Origin: JAJDAT01 sp964570665 | Lineage (GTDB): Bacteria > Nitrospinota > Nitrospinia > Nitrospinales > JAJDAT01 | Reading direction: 5' to 3' | Assembly (NCBI GenBank): GCA_964570665.1 | Contig: CAZMZH010000011.1 | Location: 62,001 to 126,000, forward strand | DNA: 64,000 nt | Part shown: piece by piece, positions 26,292 to 35,410 of the stretch | Numbering within the stretch: position 1 is the first letter of the stretch | Layout of the letters: each line of letters begins with the position of its first letter | The notes under the pieces: model-generated | The model's input: the letters and a program-made list of their open reading frames with translations, nothing else | Databases searched by the model: none | Told to the model about the DNA's origin: nothing | Made by a program: the position numbers and the translations under genes

Positions 26292-26326
26292 AGGCGCGCT
26301 AGCCGATTGGCTAGCGCGCCTTTTTT
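26292..26326 (+). terminator. strong intrinsic terminator of the micro-ORF unit
   Basis: GGCGCGCTAGCC (26293-26304) pairs perfectly with GGCTAGCGCGCC (26309-26320) around GATT and is followed by six T. It lies in an AT-rich setting. The right arm is also the last few codons of the convergent SGNH/TPR gene, whose TAG is at 26311-26313. Confidence 0.92.
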
Positions 26327-28167
26327 ATTCTTAAATAATTTAAACCTTTTTGAGCGGGAATATTATTCGGATCGATTTTTAAAATATTTTTAAAAACCTC
26401 AAGAGCTTTTTCATTTTTTTCTATTCTAAGTAAGGAACTTGCAATTCCTAAAAGAGTGTCTACATTGTTTGGGAACAATGCATTGGCTTTTTCAAAAGCG
26501 TTCAATGAGTCGTTAAATCGATTTTGAAAAAACAACATCTTCCCATAGTTTAAATAATTAATATAATTGGTTGGAAAAAAGTCTATAGCTTTTCGAAAAC
26601 TCGACTCAGCATTAGCGAATTTTTTTGAATTGAAAAAAGATTTAGCCAGTAAAGTGTAAACCGTGTCTGTGGCTTGTAATCCATCATTAATGGCTCGTTG
26701 TATAAAGCTTATAGCGTTTTTAAAATCTTTTTTAAAAAAATAGGCCCTACCCAGTTGCCATAAAGTATCGCTAATATTGAAAGACTTTTCTAAACTTATT
26801 TTCAAAAATTTCTCGGCCAAATCAAGGCGATTTAGGTTGATATATACCACTCCCTTGACGAAATCAGCGTAACCCTGCTCGTTTAACTGTTTAGATATTC
26901 TTGTGTTGGAATTTAAAAGGGATTTGGTCCAATTTTGGTTGTTTTTTTTAAACTGAATTATAGGCGTTTTTTCGGAATAGGGGATAATTTTCTTTTGAAT
27001 TAATTTGTTAAATGTTAATTGAGCGGCAAGGAAATGCCCCGCAGGTGTCCAGTGAATGACCTTAGGATAATTTAAAGGAATGAGGTTTTGATATTGTATT
27101 TCAGTAAATGGTTTTAATAAATCAAGCCAATAAATATTATCCTGATAGCCAAAAGAAAAAGGTTTAAAATCATTTGAATAGTTTTCCAATCTTAAAATTT
27201 CTTTTGGGGAAGGGATCGTTAAAATTAAAAGTTTTGATTTTTTTTTGCTTAATATGTGCGCAAATTTTTTTAACCCAATACTGTATAAAACTGCTTCCTT
27301 TTGCCTAAAGGAAGAGCGTTTTATTTCTCCATAATCAGTCTTCCATTGAAAAACGTCTTCCTGGTTCCAGTCCGAAGTTTTCAAAATGGTATCAAAGTTT
27401 ATTTTTGAGGTTTTGCTGGGAAGAGCATTATCTAGGGTTAAATTTTTTCTAAAATGATTTTCTAAAATTCTTAAAAGATGAGAAATTGAAAAGAGTTTGT
27501 CATAAAAGGGTAAGTTTTGAATATTGTTTAGTATTGTTGCCGACGTGGTATTTAGATTTTGGTTAAAGCTTAATCCACGAGCTTCTAACTCAATATGATG
27601 ATTTGAAAGTCTTTTGAATGTAAAGGTATCAAATTCTATTTCCGAAAAGTTCATAGTAGAAATTTCTCCACTATGAAAATAAACGATCGTTAAATCGGGC
27701 TCGTATTTGTATCCTTCATTCGCAAAATAGGTGTCAAACTCCGCCAGCTCCCATAGGTTTTTGCCTGCATTGATGACTTCAAAGTTTTTGTCTGGAATGC
27801 GTTTTTTTAATTCTTGATCTAAGAAATAGGCGAAAGTTTCATTGTTGTTTACTCCCGTAGCTGCAAATATAGAACCACCGATACATAAAATTCTATAAAC
27901 GCCTGGTGGTTTTTTATAAGAAAGTTTCCGAAAACTACGTAGGCGATGTTTGTCTGTTTTTATTTGAAAAGGAAACTTTTCAAGCGATCTGTCGACTACA
28001 ATATTCGCTCTGAACGCTGTTGGCAGTCCAAAGTAGGAAGTAGTGTGATTATCGAAAATGGGTTGTGGAATAAAAATTCGAATTGAGGTTTCGAGAAAAA
28101 AAATAAGCGCGAATATATAAAGAATATAGACGTTTATTTTTTTGAAGTTTTTGATTTTACTACCTAT
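26311..28167 (-). CDS. SGNH-hydrolase-like protein with C-terminal TPR repeats; non-standard start codon
   Basis: The frame is open from a stop at 28192-28194 to 26311, about 626 codons. An ATG-only call would start at 27654 and lose the first third. The missed part has an N-terminal membrane helix (VYILYIFALIFFLETSI), then RILCIGGSIFAATGVNNNETFAYFL, the nucleophile block of SGNH/GDSL hydrolases, then EVINAGKNLWEL. HWTPAGHFLAA further on matches the His block, though the usual Asp three residues before His is Lys. TPR repeats fill the C-terminal 180 residues. No ATG, GTG or TTG occurs upstream of the GGS block; ATA at 28165-28167 is the best-placed rare start. It may be a cell-surface acyl esterase, or a damaged gene. 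Confidence 0.7.
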   Translation of the reverse strand: MGSKIKNFKKINVYILYIFALIFFLETSIRIFIPQPIFDNHTTSYFGLPTAFRANIVVDRSLEKFPFQIKTDKHRLRSFRKLSYKKPPGVYRILCIGGSIFAATGVNNNETFAYFLDQELKKRIPDKNFEVINAGKNLWELAEFDTYFANEGYKYEPDLTIVYFHSGEISTMNFSEIEFDTFTFKRLSNHHIELEARGLSFNQNLNTTSATILNNIQNLPFYDKLFSISHLLRILENHFRKNLTLDNALPSKTSKINFDTILKTSDWNQEDVFQWKTDYGEIKRSSFRQKEAVLYSIGLKKFAHILSKKKSKLLILTIPSPKEILRLENYSNDFKPFSFGYQDNIYWLDLLKPFTEIQYQNLIPLNYPKVIHWTPAGHFLAAQLTFNKLIQKKIIPYSEKTPIIQFKKNNQNWTKSLLNSNTRISKQLNEQGYADFVKGVVYINLNRLDLAEKFLKISLEKSFNISDTLWQLGRAYFFKKDFKNAISFIQRAINDGLQATDTVYTLLAKSFFNSKKFANAESSFRKAIDFFPTNYINYLNYGKMLFFQNRFNDSLNAFEKANALFPNNVDTLLGIASSLLRIEKNEKALEVFKNILKIDPNNIPAQKGLNYLRIKKAR

Positions 28168-28207
28168 GTAAAAGGAAGGAGCTTCAAAGCTTTAGAGATT
28201 TAGTTTC

Positions 28208-28645
28208 TTAAGTAAGTTCGTCGTCTTCTATTTCTTCCCAGGCCGGGTCGCCATGAGTTTTGTAGTTTTCTGTACCGGCAAAAGTGCCTTCGTGGTAGAT
28301 GTTTACTTTATATTTGCTACCGCCATATTTTTCCTCAAGCCACGGCACGGGGTCCTCGACTTCGATTATATCTTTGGTCGCAAACTTTCCAATTAAGGGA
28401 AAAATCATTCCCATTCCCGATGGAACGATAGCGTAAATTTTTATTTTTGTTGTTCCTAAGATTTTTTTAAAATCTTCGTCCATGTGATCTCTAGTATAAT
28501 CAGCTATACCGTAAGTTTGTCTGGCTCTGCGTTTTAAATAGTCTTCCAGTAAGTTGTAAAACCACCAGTTTTTAGCTTTACGGGTATCGTGAAGAAATGG
28601 ATATTCTACAAAACCATATTTATTAATAAATGGTTTTTTGGCCAT
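28208..28645 (-). CDS. conserved-looking protein of unknown function
   Basis: 145 residues, soluble, not recognised. It begins MAKKPFINKYGFVEYPFLHDTRKAKNWWFYNLLEDYL, has a basic aromatic N-terminal half, a central hydrophobic strand (IKIYAIVPSGMGMIFPLIG) and an acidic C-terminus (WEEIEDDELT). No signal peptide is evident; the central strand is too short to be a sure membrane helix. GGGAAAT precedes the ATG. Its stop is only about 40 bases before the SGNH/TPR gene, so the two may be co-transcribed. Confidence 0.7.
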   Translation of the reverse strand: MAKKPFINKYGFVEYPFLHDTRKAKNWWFYNLLEDYLKRRARQTYGIADYTRDHMDEDFKKILGTTKIKIYAIVPSGMGMIFPLIGKFATKDIIEVEDPVPWLEEKYGGSKYKVNIYHEGTFAGTENYKTHGDPAWEEIEDDELT

Positions 28646-28756
28646 GGTAAATTTCCCTTTTGAACTAATCCTAAAAATTTCTACTTAACTAATAAAATAA
28701 CTTTTAAAAAGGTTTGTCGCTAATAAGATTTTAAAGACAAAAAGACAATTTAAGGT

Positions 28757-29848
28757 TTATTCTTCCTCTATGCTCAAATCATCAAAAATTTTTTCAAATT
28801 TGGCTTCTAATTCGATAAAGGCATCCACAATTCTTGGATCGAAATGGGTTTCCCGACTTTGTACGATTACCTTTTTTACTACTTCGTGGGTTAAAGCTTC
28901 TTTGTAAGGTCTTTTCGAACGAAGGGCGTCATATACATCGGCTACGGCCATGATACGAGCTTCTGGGGGAATATCTTCGCCAGCCAGTCCTTCTGGATAT
29001 CCCTTGCCGTTCCAAAACTCTTGGTGATAAAGAGCGATGTTGTGTCCCATTTCTAGGAATTCTGGATAACTAAAATTTTTTAAAATCTTTTTGATAGCCT
29101 GCGCTCCGAAAACGGTATGTTGTTTCATGATTTTCCATTCGTCTGGAGTCAACTTACCCGGTTTCAATAGAATATGGTCTGGAACGCCTACCTTGCCAAT
29201 ATCGTGCAACGGGCTTGAAAGTTCGATGAGGTCAATAAAATGTTCGTTTATAAACTCATAGCCAGGTTTTTCTTTAAGAGCTTTAGCGAGTTCTCGCGTA
29301 AAAGCGCTAACACGGTTAAGATGGCTTCCCGTTTCTGGGTCTTTATATTCTGCAATAGCGCCTAAAGCTTCTATAATAGATTTGAAAGCGTTTCCGAGAT
29401 CGGTTTTTAAGAGTTGTAAATTATCATGATCTCGCTCGCAGAACTTATGGCTCATCTTGAGCGCAATATCTGGGTCTGATCTTATTAAAGTTTCAAAGTT
29501 GGCCAGACTGAGGGTTAAGCATACAGTGGATTCTTCTAACGCTTTAACGGAAGCGGAGCGGATGTTTTCCGAGCTTAATAAAGCCAATTCCCCAAAATGT
29601 TCGCCTTTTTTTAAATCTCGAATCTTTCGGTTTATATGGAAATCTAATTTTTGAAAGACTTCGACGCTGCCTTCGGCGATAATGTATAACCTATCGCCTT
29701 TGTGGCCTTCTGTCATGATAGTCTCTTCTTTTTCGAATTTTTCTACTTCTACCCACTTCTTAAGATTGTCCAATGATTGAGTAGATAATTCGTCAAAGAG
29801 TTCGCAATCGTCGACTACATGTAAGGGAACTTTCTTGGGAATTTCCAT
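28757..29848 (-). CDS. cNMP-binding domain / HD-GYP phosphodiesterase
   Basis: 363 residues. The N-terminal cyclic nucleotide-binding domain (about 10-135) has FGELALLSSENIRSAS as phosphate cassette. The C-terminal HD-GYP domain (about 165-345) has HLNRVSAFTREL, the HD pair in SPLHDIGKVG, and the GYP motif in FWNGKGYPEGL. HD-GYP enzymes hydrolyse cyclic-di-GMP, so a second nucleotide may regulate c-di-GMP turnover here. The ATG at 29848 (MEIPKKVPL) is preferred, since an upstream ATG at 29944 would overlap the divergent methyltransferase gene. No clear ribosome site is seen. Confidence 0.9.
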   Translation of the reverse strand: MEIPKKVPLHVVDDCELFDELSTQSLDNLKKWVEVEKFEKEETIMTEGHKGDRLYIIAEGSVEVFQKLDFHINRKIRDLKKGEHFGELALLSSENIRSASVKALEESTVCLTLSLANFETLIRSDPDIALKMSHKFCERDHDNLQLLKTDLGNAFKSIIEALGAIAEYKDPETGSHLNRVSAFTRELAKALKEKPGYEFINEHFIDLIELSSPLHDIGKVGVPDHILLKPGKLTPDEWKIMKQHTVFGAQAIKKILKNFSYPEFLEMGHNIALYHQEFWNGKGYPEGLAGEDIPPEARIMAVADVYDALRSKRPYKEALTHEVVKKVIVQSRETHFDPRIVDAFIELEAKFEKIFDDLSIEEE

Positions 29849-29899
29849 AGATAAAAATTTCGTATTTATTTTATTATTGAAATACGATTTCGTTTTCGA

Positions 29900-30703
29900 A
29901 TGGTTAAGGTTTCGAAAAAAAAACATTACAATAATAGACTCCAATTAAGGAATGCATTATTGATTTTTAAGAAATTATACAAGAATTATTGGAAATTTGG
30001 ATTTAAATCTTACTTATATGATTTATTAACTCCATCCGCTTATTTGGCTTCTTTACAGTGGGCTGTTGAAAATATTAAATCAACTCCCGAAGATTTAATA
30101 TTAGATATGGGTTGTGGGACTGGCCAAGCGCTTGGATTTTTAAAACCCGACATTAAAAGAGGCGTACGATATATTGGTTTGGATTTATTAAAAGCAGGTT
30201 TAGATAGAACTAAATCCAAAACTAATGGTTTTGACATTGAGAAAAATGTGTTTTGTATACAAGCGGACTTTTCCCGGAAAATTCCTATAAAAGCGGCATC
30301 GATAGATTTTCTTATTTGCCATTTTTCTTTGTATACAATCTATGACACTAACGCCAGAATAAACTTAATGAATGATTTATTCAATTTAATCAAACCTGGT
30401 GGAATGGTTGTTATTACCAATCCTTCCAAAAGTTATAATCCCAATTCTATTATTTATGAAAGCGTTCGTTTGGACAAAAACTCTAAAGGCGTTTTTGTAA
30501 GATTAATAAGAAAATGGTTTTTAAATCCTTTGGCTAAAATATTGGGTTTGAATTTTATCCATTCTCAATTAAAAAGCGGCCAATGGAAATGGTTTTCCCT
30601 CAAAGAAATGAAAGATGAAATATCCCAGGCGGGTTTTGTGATCGTATCTACTAAAGAAGTATATGGACAGTCAGGATATTTAGTCGTTGCAAAAAAATCT
30701 TAG
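29900..30703 (+). CDS. class I SAM-dependent methyltransferase
   Basis: 267 residues. The SAM-binding motif I is LILDMGCGTGQALGFL near residue 68, the acidic ribose-binding residue lies in YIGLDLL, and motif IV and post-motif regions (SIDFLICHFSLYTIYD, LIKPGGMVVITNP) follow. The layout resembles Methyltransf_11 enzymes that act on small molecules or lipids. The basic N-terminal 45 residues (KKLYKNYWKFGFKSYLYDLL) may bind membrane or substrate. The substrate cannot be assigned. It is divergent from the HD-GYP gene. Confidence 0.85.
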   Translation: MVKVSKKKHYNNRLQLRNALLIFKKLYKNYWKFGFKSYLYDLLTPSAYLASLQWAVENIKSTPEDLILDMGCGTGQALGFLKPDIKRGVRYIGLDLLKAGLDRTKSKTNGFDIEKNVFCIQADFSRKIPIKAASIDFLICHFSLYTIYDTNARINLMNDLFNLIKPGGMVVITNPSKSYNPNSIIYESVRLDKNSKGVFVRLIRKWFLNPLAKILGLNFIHSQLKSGQWKWFSLKEMKDEISQAGFVIVSTKEVYGQSGYLVVAKKS

Positions 30704-30707
30704 AGAA

Positions 30708-30986
30708 TTAATCGTCAAATTTCTTTTTTCTAAAAGCGCCTTTGATCAAGTTATACGAAGCGGGAGATGAATTGGGATTAAGTTTGCCAAGTATTTTTCC
30801 GCATTCATAACAAGTTAATCTTACGTTTTTTTCTTTTATCGATTTTTTAAATCCATTAGGGCTATCGTCTGGCGCGGTCATCCGTTCTAAATACATACGA
30901 ATGAGGCTTCCAGACCCCTCCTTCCTATATTTAACGATGAACGCATCGCATTTAGCGCAATGAATGGTTAGGAAACGACTCGGCAT
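30708..30986 (-). CDS. small zinc-ribbon-like protein of unknown function
   Basis: 92 residues with two CxxC pairs (CAKC near residue 10, CYEC near 60) that could bind one zinc ion. Otherwise it is basic and soluble. Such short ribbon proteins are often RNA- or protein-binding, but no family is recognised. It is followed by the convergent methyltransferase stop (five bases) and lies 17 bases after the nfi gene on the same strand, so it is likely in the nfi transcript. Confidence 0.65.
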   Translation of the reverse strand: MPSRFLTIHCAKCDAFIVKYRKEGSGSLIRMYLERMTAPDDSPNGFKKSIKEKNVRLTCYECGKILGKLNPNSSPASYNLIKGAFRKKKFDD

Positions 30987-31003
30987 TAGTTTTTGTGAAA
31001 ACT

Positions 31004-31681
31004 TTATTTTATTTTTTCGCGTTTATAATCGGTTACGAAGTTATGGGCCAATCGGGTGGGTTCAGGTATTCGATACTTTGTAACGCATCTGAGTGTCCAG
31101 GTAATGGAATCATTCAAATCGATTAGGTGACCGGGCGATACAAAAATGGGTTTGCACCGTTCTTTAGTTCTTACCACAGCGCCTATTGGTTCGCCAGATG
31201 GATTTAGTAATTGCGAATGGGTTCCTTTAGAAGTTGGAGGATCGTCAAAAGATCCATATAACCTGCTTTTGGCGCAACCAACGGTGGGTTTCTGAATAAA
31301 TAGCCCAATATGAGAAGCTAGTCCAAGTTTACGCGGATGAGCAAGACCATGGCCATCCAAAAAAACAAAATCTGGCGCTGGCTTGACTAACTTGAAGAGT
31401 TCTAAAAGAATTGGAGCTTCGCGGAACGATAGAAGACCTGGAACGTATGGATATAATACCTTTCCTTTGTAAATAAAATAAGCCATGGGCTTTAAGTCGG
31501 GTAGTTTAAATAAAACGGCTCCCGCGTAGGCGATATCACCTTGAAAACTGATATCGGTACCGGCGATAATTTTTGGATCTTTTTTAAGCGGTATTACTTG
31601 AATTTGTTGAGAGAGTTGTTTTTGAAGAGGAATTGCGTCGTCTTTGGTTATATCCCAGGAATGGATGGGTTTAACGCGCAT
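31004..31681 (-). CDS. nfi: endonuclease V
   Basis: 225 residues, normal length. The catalytic acidic residues lie in AGTDISF, FREAPILLEL and FLDGHGLAHPRKLGLASH, and the PTVGCAKSRLYG strand is conserved. The enzyme nicks DNA (and in some cases RNA) one base 3' of deoxyinosine, starting repair of deaminated adenine. The gene begins 76 bases after metK, from which a terminator separates it. It may be expressed with the small zinc-ribbon gene downstream. Confidence 0.92.
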   Translation of the reverse strand: MRVKPIHSWDITKDDAIPLQKQLSQQIQVIPLKKDPKIIAGTDISFQGDIAYAGAVLFKLPDLKPMAYFIYKGKVLYPYVPGLLSFREAPILLELFKLVKPAPDFVFLDGHGLAHPRKLGLASHIGLFIQKPTVGCAKSRLYGSFDDPPTSKGTHSQLLNPSGEPIGAVVRTKERCKPIFVSPGHLIDLNDSITWTLRCVTKYRIPEPTRLAHNFVTDYKREKIK

Positions 31682-31700
31682 AAAAAAGCGAGGGGTAAAG

Positions 31701-31740
31701 AAAAAGGCGACTACCGTTTAGGTAGCCGCCTTTTAAATTA
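31701..31740 (-). terminator. intrinsic terminator after metK
   Basis: AAAAGGCG/CGCCTTTT plus CTACC/GGTAG (31702-31709 with 31727-31734, 31711-31715 with 31721-31725) form a stem of 13 pairs with one mismatch and a five-base loop. On the - strand it is followed by a TTTTTCTTT run. It lies directly after the metK stop. Confidence 0.85.
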
Positions 31741-31756
31741 AAGTGTGTATTCTATT

Positions 31757-32917
31757 TTAAAGACCTGCGGATTTTTTAATAGCTTTTGCTTTATCGGTTT
31801 TTTCCCAGGTAAATCCTTTTTCATTTCGACCAAAATGACCGTACGCGGCGGTTTGCCGATATTTTGGTTTTTTAAGGTCTAGGGATTTTACGATACCCGC
31901 TGGTTTTAATAAAAAATGATCGCGTACCAACCGCTCGTATTTTGCCGGATCGATTTTGTTTGTGCCAAAGGTATCCACTAAAACCGAAACGGGTTCGGCG
32001 ACTCCTATAGCATAGGCTAACTGGACTTCGCAGCGGTCCGCAGTTTTTGCGGCAACCAAGTTTTTAGCTATATATCGCGCCATATAACAAGCCGAACGGT
32101 CCACTTTGGAAGGATCTTTACCGGAAAATGCTCCGCCGCCATGTCTCCCGAAACCTCCGTAAGTATCAACTATAATTTTACGTCCGGTTAAACCACAGTC
32201 GCCTTGCGGTCCGCCGATAATAAACTTACCTGTTGGGTTGATATGGATCTTCATTTTTTTAGCGCGGAGCTTTTCTGGAATTGTGGCTAATATAACTTGC
32301 TTAGTAATTTCATCGCGAAGTTTTTTATTGCCTACTTTTGCGTCGTGTTGGGAAGATATGACAACCGTTTCAATTGAAACGGGTTTGCCGTTTTCATAAC
32401 GAACGGAAACTTGAGATTTACTATCCGGCCTTAAATAAGGAAGTTTTCCGTTTTTTCTGACATCGGCTAATCTTCGAGTTAGTTGATGAGCCATTAATAT
32501 TGGCATGGGCATTAGTTCTTTTGTTTCGTTTGAAGCGTAGCCAAACATCATTCCTTGGTCTCCGGCGCCTTGTTCATGCTTGTCGTCGTCTACTCCTTGA
32601 GCGATATCGGGCGATTGTTTATCTAAAGCTGTCATAACTCCACAGGTTTCATAATCGAATCCCATATCAGAACTTGTGTACCCAATTTCTTTAATTGTAT
32701 TGCGCACTATTTCGGGAATCTCAACGTAGCAAGATGTTGTGATTTCTCCCGCAACCATGGCAAATCCAGTTTTGACCAGGGTTTCACAGGCAACTCGTGC
32801 GTGTTTGTCTTTGGCCAAGATAGCGTCTAAAACGGAATCTGAAATTTGATCCGCCATTTTATCTGGATGTCCTTCAGAAACTGACTCGGACGTAAACAAA
32901 AAGTTACCATTACTCAT
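31757..32917 (-). CDS. metK: S-adenosylmethionine synthetase
   Basis: 386 residues, full length. It makes S-adenosylmethionine from methionine and ATP. The ATP-binding SEGHPDKMADQISD is at the N-terminus, the phosphate-binding GAGDQGMMFGYA is in the middle, and GGGAFSGKDPSKVDRS (the P-loop-like segment) is near residue 260. The ATG is preceded by an AGAGAGATTT stretch. No SAM riboswitch was recognised in the 130 bases upstream. It supplies methyl donor for enzymes such as the RsmD and SAM methyltransferases in this window. Confidence 0.97.
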   Translation of the reverse strand: MSNGNFLFTSESVSEGHPDKMADQISDSVLDAILAKDKHARVACETLVKTGFAMVAGEITTSCYVEIPEIVRNTIKEIGYTSSDMGFDYETCGVMTALDKQSPDIAQGVDDDKHEQGAGDQGMMFGYASNETKELMPMPILMAHQLTRRLADVRKNGKLPYLRPDSKSQVSVRYENGKPVSIETVVISSQHDAKVGNKKLRDEITKQVILATIPEKLRAKKMKIHINPTGKFIIGGPQGDCGLTGRKIIVDTYGGFGRHGGGAFSGKDPSKVDRSACYMARYIAKNLVAAKTADRCEVQLAYAIGVAEPVSVLVDTFGTNKIDPAKYERLVRDHFLLKPAGIVKSLDLKKPKYRQTAAYGHFGRNEKGFTWEKTDKAKAIKKSAGL

Positions 32918-33046
32918 ATTAAATCTCTCTATTAGTGAAGTGAATAATTATCTATTTAGTAGTCAAAAAATGATATTTTAAAAAGTTAGAAATCTCTAAT
33001 TAATTTTGTTTTATAAAAAACTAGAGGTTAAAATTTATTTTAGGAT

Positions 33047-34816
33047 TCAAACAGACAGTTTTTCTTGATAGTTTAAGTTTCTATTAAAGTCTTCTGGAAA
33101 TCTATTTTTCATTTCTTCATCAATGTATCGGCTTATTTCTTTTGAAGAACACATTTCTAAAACATTATCGGCCAATCTGCGTGCCTCATTCATATCAACG
33201 GCTCTAATTATTTTCTTTATTTTGGGAATGGAATGCGGATCCATACTCAATTGGTTAATATTCCCCAGGCCAAGCAATAATAAGGTCGCCTTTGGATCTC
33301 CTCCCATTTCACCACAAATACTGACTTTTTTATTTGCTTTGTTTGCGGCGTCAAAAATAAACTTTAGCGTTTTTATGATTGCTGGATGAAATGCTTCATA
33401 TAGATGAGCTACTGTTTCATTGGTTCTATCTACAGCCAAAAGATATTGAATTAAATCGTTGGTTCCAACGCTGATAAAATCGACAACATTTAAGATTTCT
33501 TCAACGCAAACGGCAGAAGAGGGAGTTTCTATCATAGCTCCAACCTCAATATCCATGTTAAAGTCTATATGCTCTTCCTTTAAATCCAACTTTATATCTT
33601 CTAAAATTTGATTGGCATCATGCAATTCTTCTATGGAAGAAACCATAGGATAGAGTATTTGTAAGTTTCCATAAACGCTTGCGCGGAGAATACTACGCAA
33701 TTGAGTTTTAAAAATTTCTGGAAAGTTTAAAGACATTCTTATGCCTCTGAGCCCCAGAGCGGGATTAAGCTCTTCCTGAACGTCTAAGAAACTTAAGGCT
33801 TTATCTCCGCCTACATCGAGAGTCCGGACTACAACAGGATGGGGGTTGGAGTCTTCAGCTACTTTTTTGAAATTTTCGAAAAGGCTTTGTTCGCTAGGAA
33901 GATTTTTTCTACCAATATATATAAATTCGGTTCTATAAAGCCCAATACCTTCGCCGCCGAAGTCTTTTACCATTTTTAAATTGTGGTCGCCTTCAATATT
34001 TGCCATTAATTGGACGGTGTGACCGTCTGTTGTAATCGAAGGCAGTTTTATGTTTTCTAATAATTGCTTTTGATATTTCTCATAGTTTTCTTTTTTGGTT
34101 TCATAAGAAACTTTTTCTTCTTCAGAAGGGTTAACGATCACGTTACCCGCGATGGCATCAACGATTATTTGAGAACCCGTATTTACCGCAGAAGCAATAT
34201 TTTTTGCTCCAACTATTGCCGGTATTCCTAAGGCGGAAGCGATGATACCAACATGAGACGTTAATCCGCCCGATTCGGTTACAATTCCTTTGATAAATTC
34301 CTTATTTATTGCCAGCATATCAGAAGGGCTTAATTCATGAGCGATAAGAGTAACTGGGCCATTAATTTCTTCAAGGCTTTCTTGATCGTGTCCTAAAAGG
34401 TTTCTCAAAATTCTTTGAACCACCAGTTCCAGATCGTCTTTTTTCCCCTTCATGTAATCGTCGTTCATACCTTCAAAAAGTACTTTGAATTTTTGAAGAG
34501 TAAGATTAATTGCGTATTCTGCATTAACAAAGTTTGATCGGATATTTTTTACGGTATCAGTTACTAGAACTTCGTCTTCCAACAATAATAGATAGGTATC
34601 TAAAATAATTCCGAATTTGTTGTCGTTTTTTGACGCGCGGTTTTTTATATCTAAAAGTTGGTTTTTAGACGTTTCGATTGCTTCTATAAAGCGCTTTATT
34701 TCTTTTTCCACGTTTTCTGGCTCAAGTCGTTCTTTAATAACGCCAACTTTAGATCTATCCAAAAGATAAGCCTTACCAAAAGAAATGCCGTCTGAAACGG
34801 AAATGCCTGTATACAC
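33047..34816 (-). CDS. ptsI: phosphoenolpyruvate-protein phosphotransferase (PTS enzyme I)
   Basis: 589 residues, with no N-terminal GAF domain, so of the EI rather than EI-Ntr (PtsP) length. The phosphohistidine is in GGLTSHVGIIASALGIPAIVG, the PEP-binding barrel has LYRTEFIYIGR, and the catalytic Cys is in VSICGEMGGD. The start is GTG. It would pass phosphate from PEP to HPr and then to PtsN, but no ptsH gene is in the window. It sits at the end of the rpoN-hpf-ptsN block, where it would serve the regulatory nitrogen PTS. Confidence 0.94.
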   Translation of the reverse strand: MYTGISVSDGISFGKAYLLDRSKVGVIKERLEPENVEKEIKRFIEAIETSKNQLLDIKNRASKNDNKFGIILDTYLLLLEDEVLVTDTVKNIRSNFVNAEYAINLTLQKFKVLFEGMNDDYMKGKKDDLELVVQRILRNLLGHDQESLEEINGPVTLIAHELSPSDMLAINKEFIKGIVTESGGLTSHVGIIASALGIPAIVGAKNIASAVNTGSQIIVDAIAGNVIVNPSEEEKVSYETKKENYEKYQKQLLENIKLPSITTDGHTVQLMANIEGDHNLKMVKDFGGEGIGLYRTEFIYIGRKNLPSEQSLFENFKKVAEDSNPHPVVVRTLDVGGDKALSFLDVQEELNPALGLRGIRMSLNFPEIFKTQLRSILRASVYGNLQILYPMVSSIEELHDANQILEDIKLDLKEEHIDFNMDIEVGAMIETPSSAVCVEEILNVVDFISVGTNDLIQYLLAVDRTNETVAHLYEAFHPAIIKTLKFIFDAANKANKKVSICGEMGGDPKATLLLLGLGNINQLSMDPHSIPKIKKIIRAVDMNEARRLADNVLEMCSSKEISRYIDEEMKNRFPEDFNRNLNYQEKLSV

Positions 34817-34889
34817 TTGTTATCTCAGAAAAAGTTAAAAGTTAATACGGATACGATTAGAAACCGGGTAATGAATTGTTTAGAAAAAA

Positions 34890-35354
34890 CTAGGCAAACT
34901 TTGAATCTTCCTCCACAAGGAGAGAATAAATTTCGTCTGTACTCCCAGTTTTTAAAATTTCTTCACGTAAAGATTGATTTTTAAATAACCTTGAAATTCT
35001 TGCTAACGCTTTTAAATGGAGCCCTGTCGAATTTGAAGGAGCAATTAAAAGGCAAACAAAATGAACAGGTTTTTGGTCTAACGAGTCGAAATCAATTCCT
35101 TTATGGGATCTTCCAAAAAGAGTGATGATCTGTTCTGCTTCTTCCGATTTAGCATGAGGAATTGCTACATTTTCTCCAATTCCGGTACTTCCTAAGCTTT
35201 CTCTTTCCATAAGGGAATCAAAAAGAGTATCTTTACTTTTGATAGCGCCTTTTTCCTCAAGGAATTTGGCTAATTCGGTTAATACCCCACGTTTATCGTG
35301 GGAGTTTAAATCTGCAATGATAAAATCTTCTTTTAAAATTTCGCTGAGTTTCAT
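34890..35354 (-). CDS. ptsN: nitrogen-regulatory PTS EIIA component
   Basis: 154 residues of the EIIA(Fru/Ntr) fold. The phosphorylated histidine is in NVAIPHAKSEE near residue 70, and the flanking ESLGSTGIGENV and LLIAPSNSTGLHLKAL segments are conserved. In other bacteria PtsN phosphorylation state tunes potassium transport, nitrogen and envelope stress responses. Its place between hpf and ptsI is the classical rpoN-cluster order. No sugar-specific EIIB/EIIC is nearby, which supports a purely regulatory role. Confidence 0.93.
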   Translation of the reverse strand: MKLSEILKEDFIIADLNSHDKRGVLTELAKFLEEKGAIKSKDTLFDSLMERESLGSTGIGENVAIPHAKSEEAEQIITLFGRSHKGIDFDSLDQKPVHFVCLLIAPSNSTGLHLKALARISRLFKNQSLREEILKTGSTDEIYSLLVEEDSKFA

Positions 35355-35410
35355 TAGTTCGCTTAAAGTCAGTTAATGGTCGAGTCAGAATTAGGATTAA
35401 TGAAGAAGAG

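Noticed and set aside
32918..33046. Possible SAM riboswitch upstream of metK
   Set aside because: No multi-helix aptamer pattern or terminator was visible in the 130 bases upstream.
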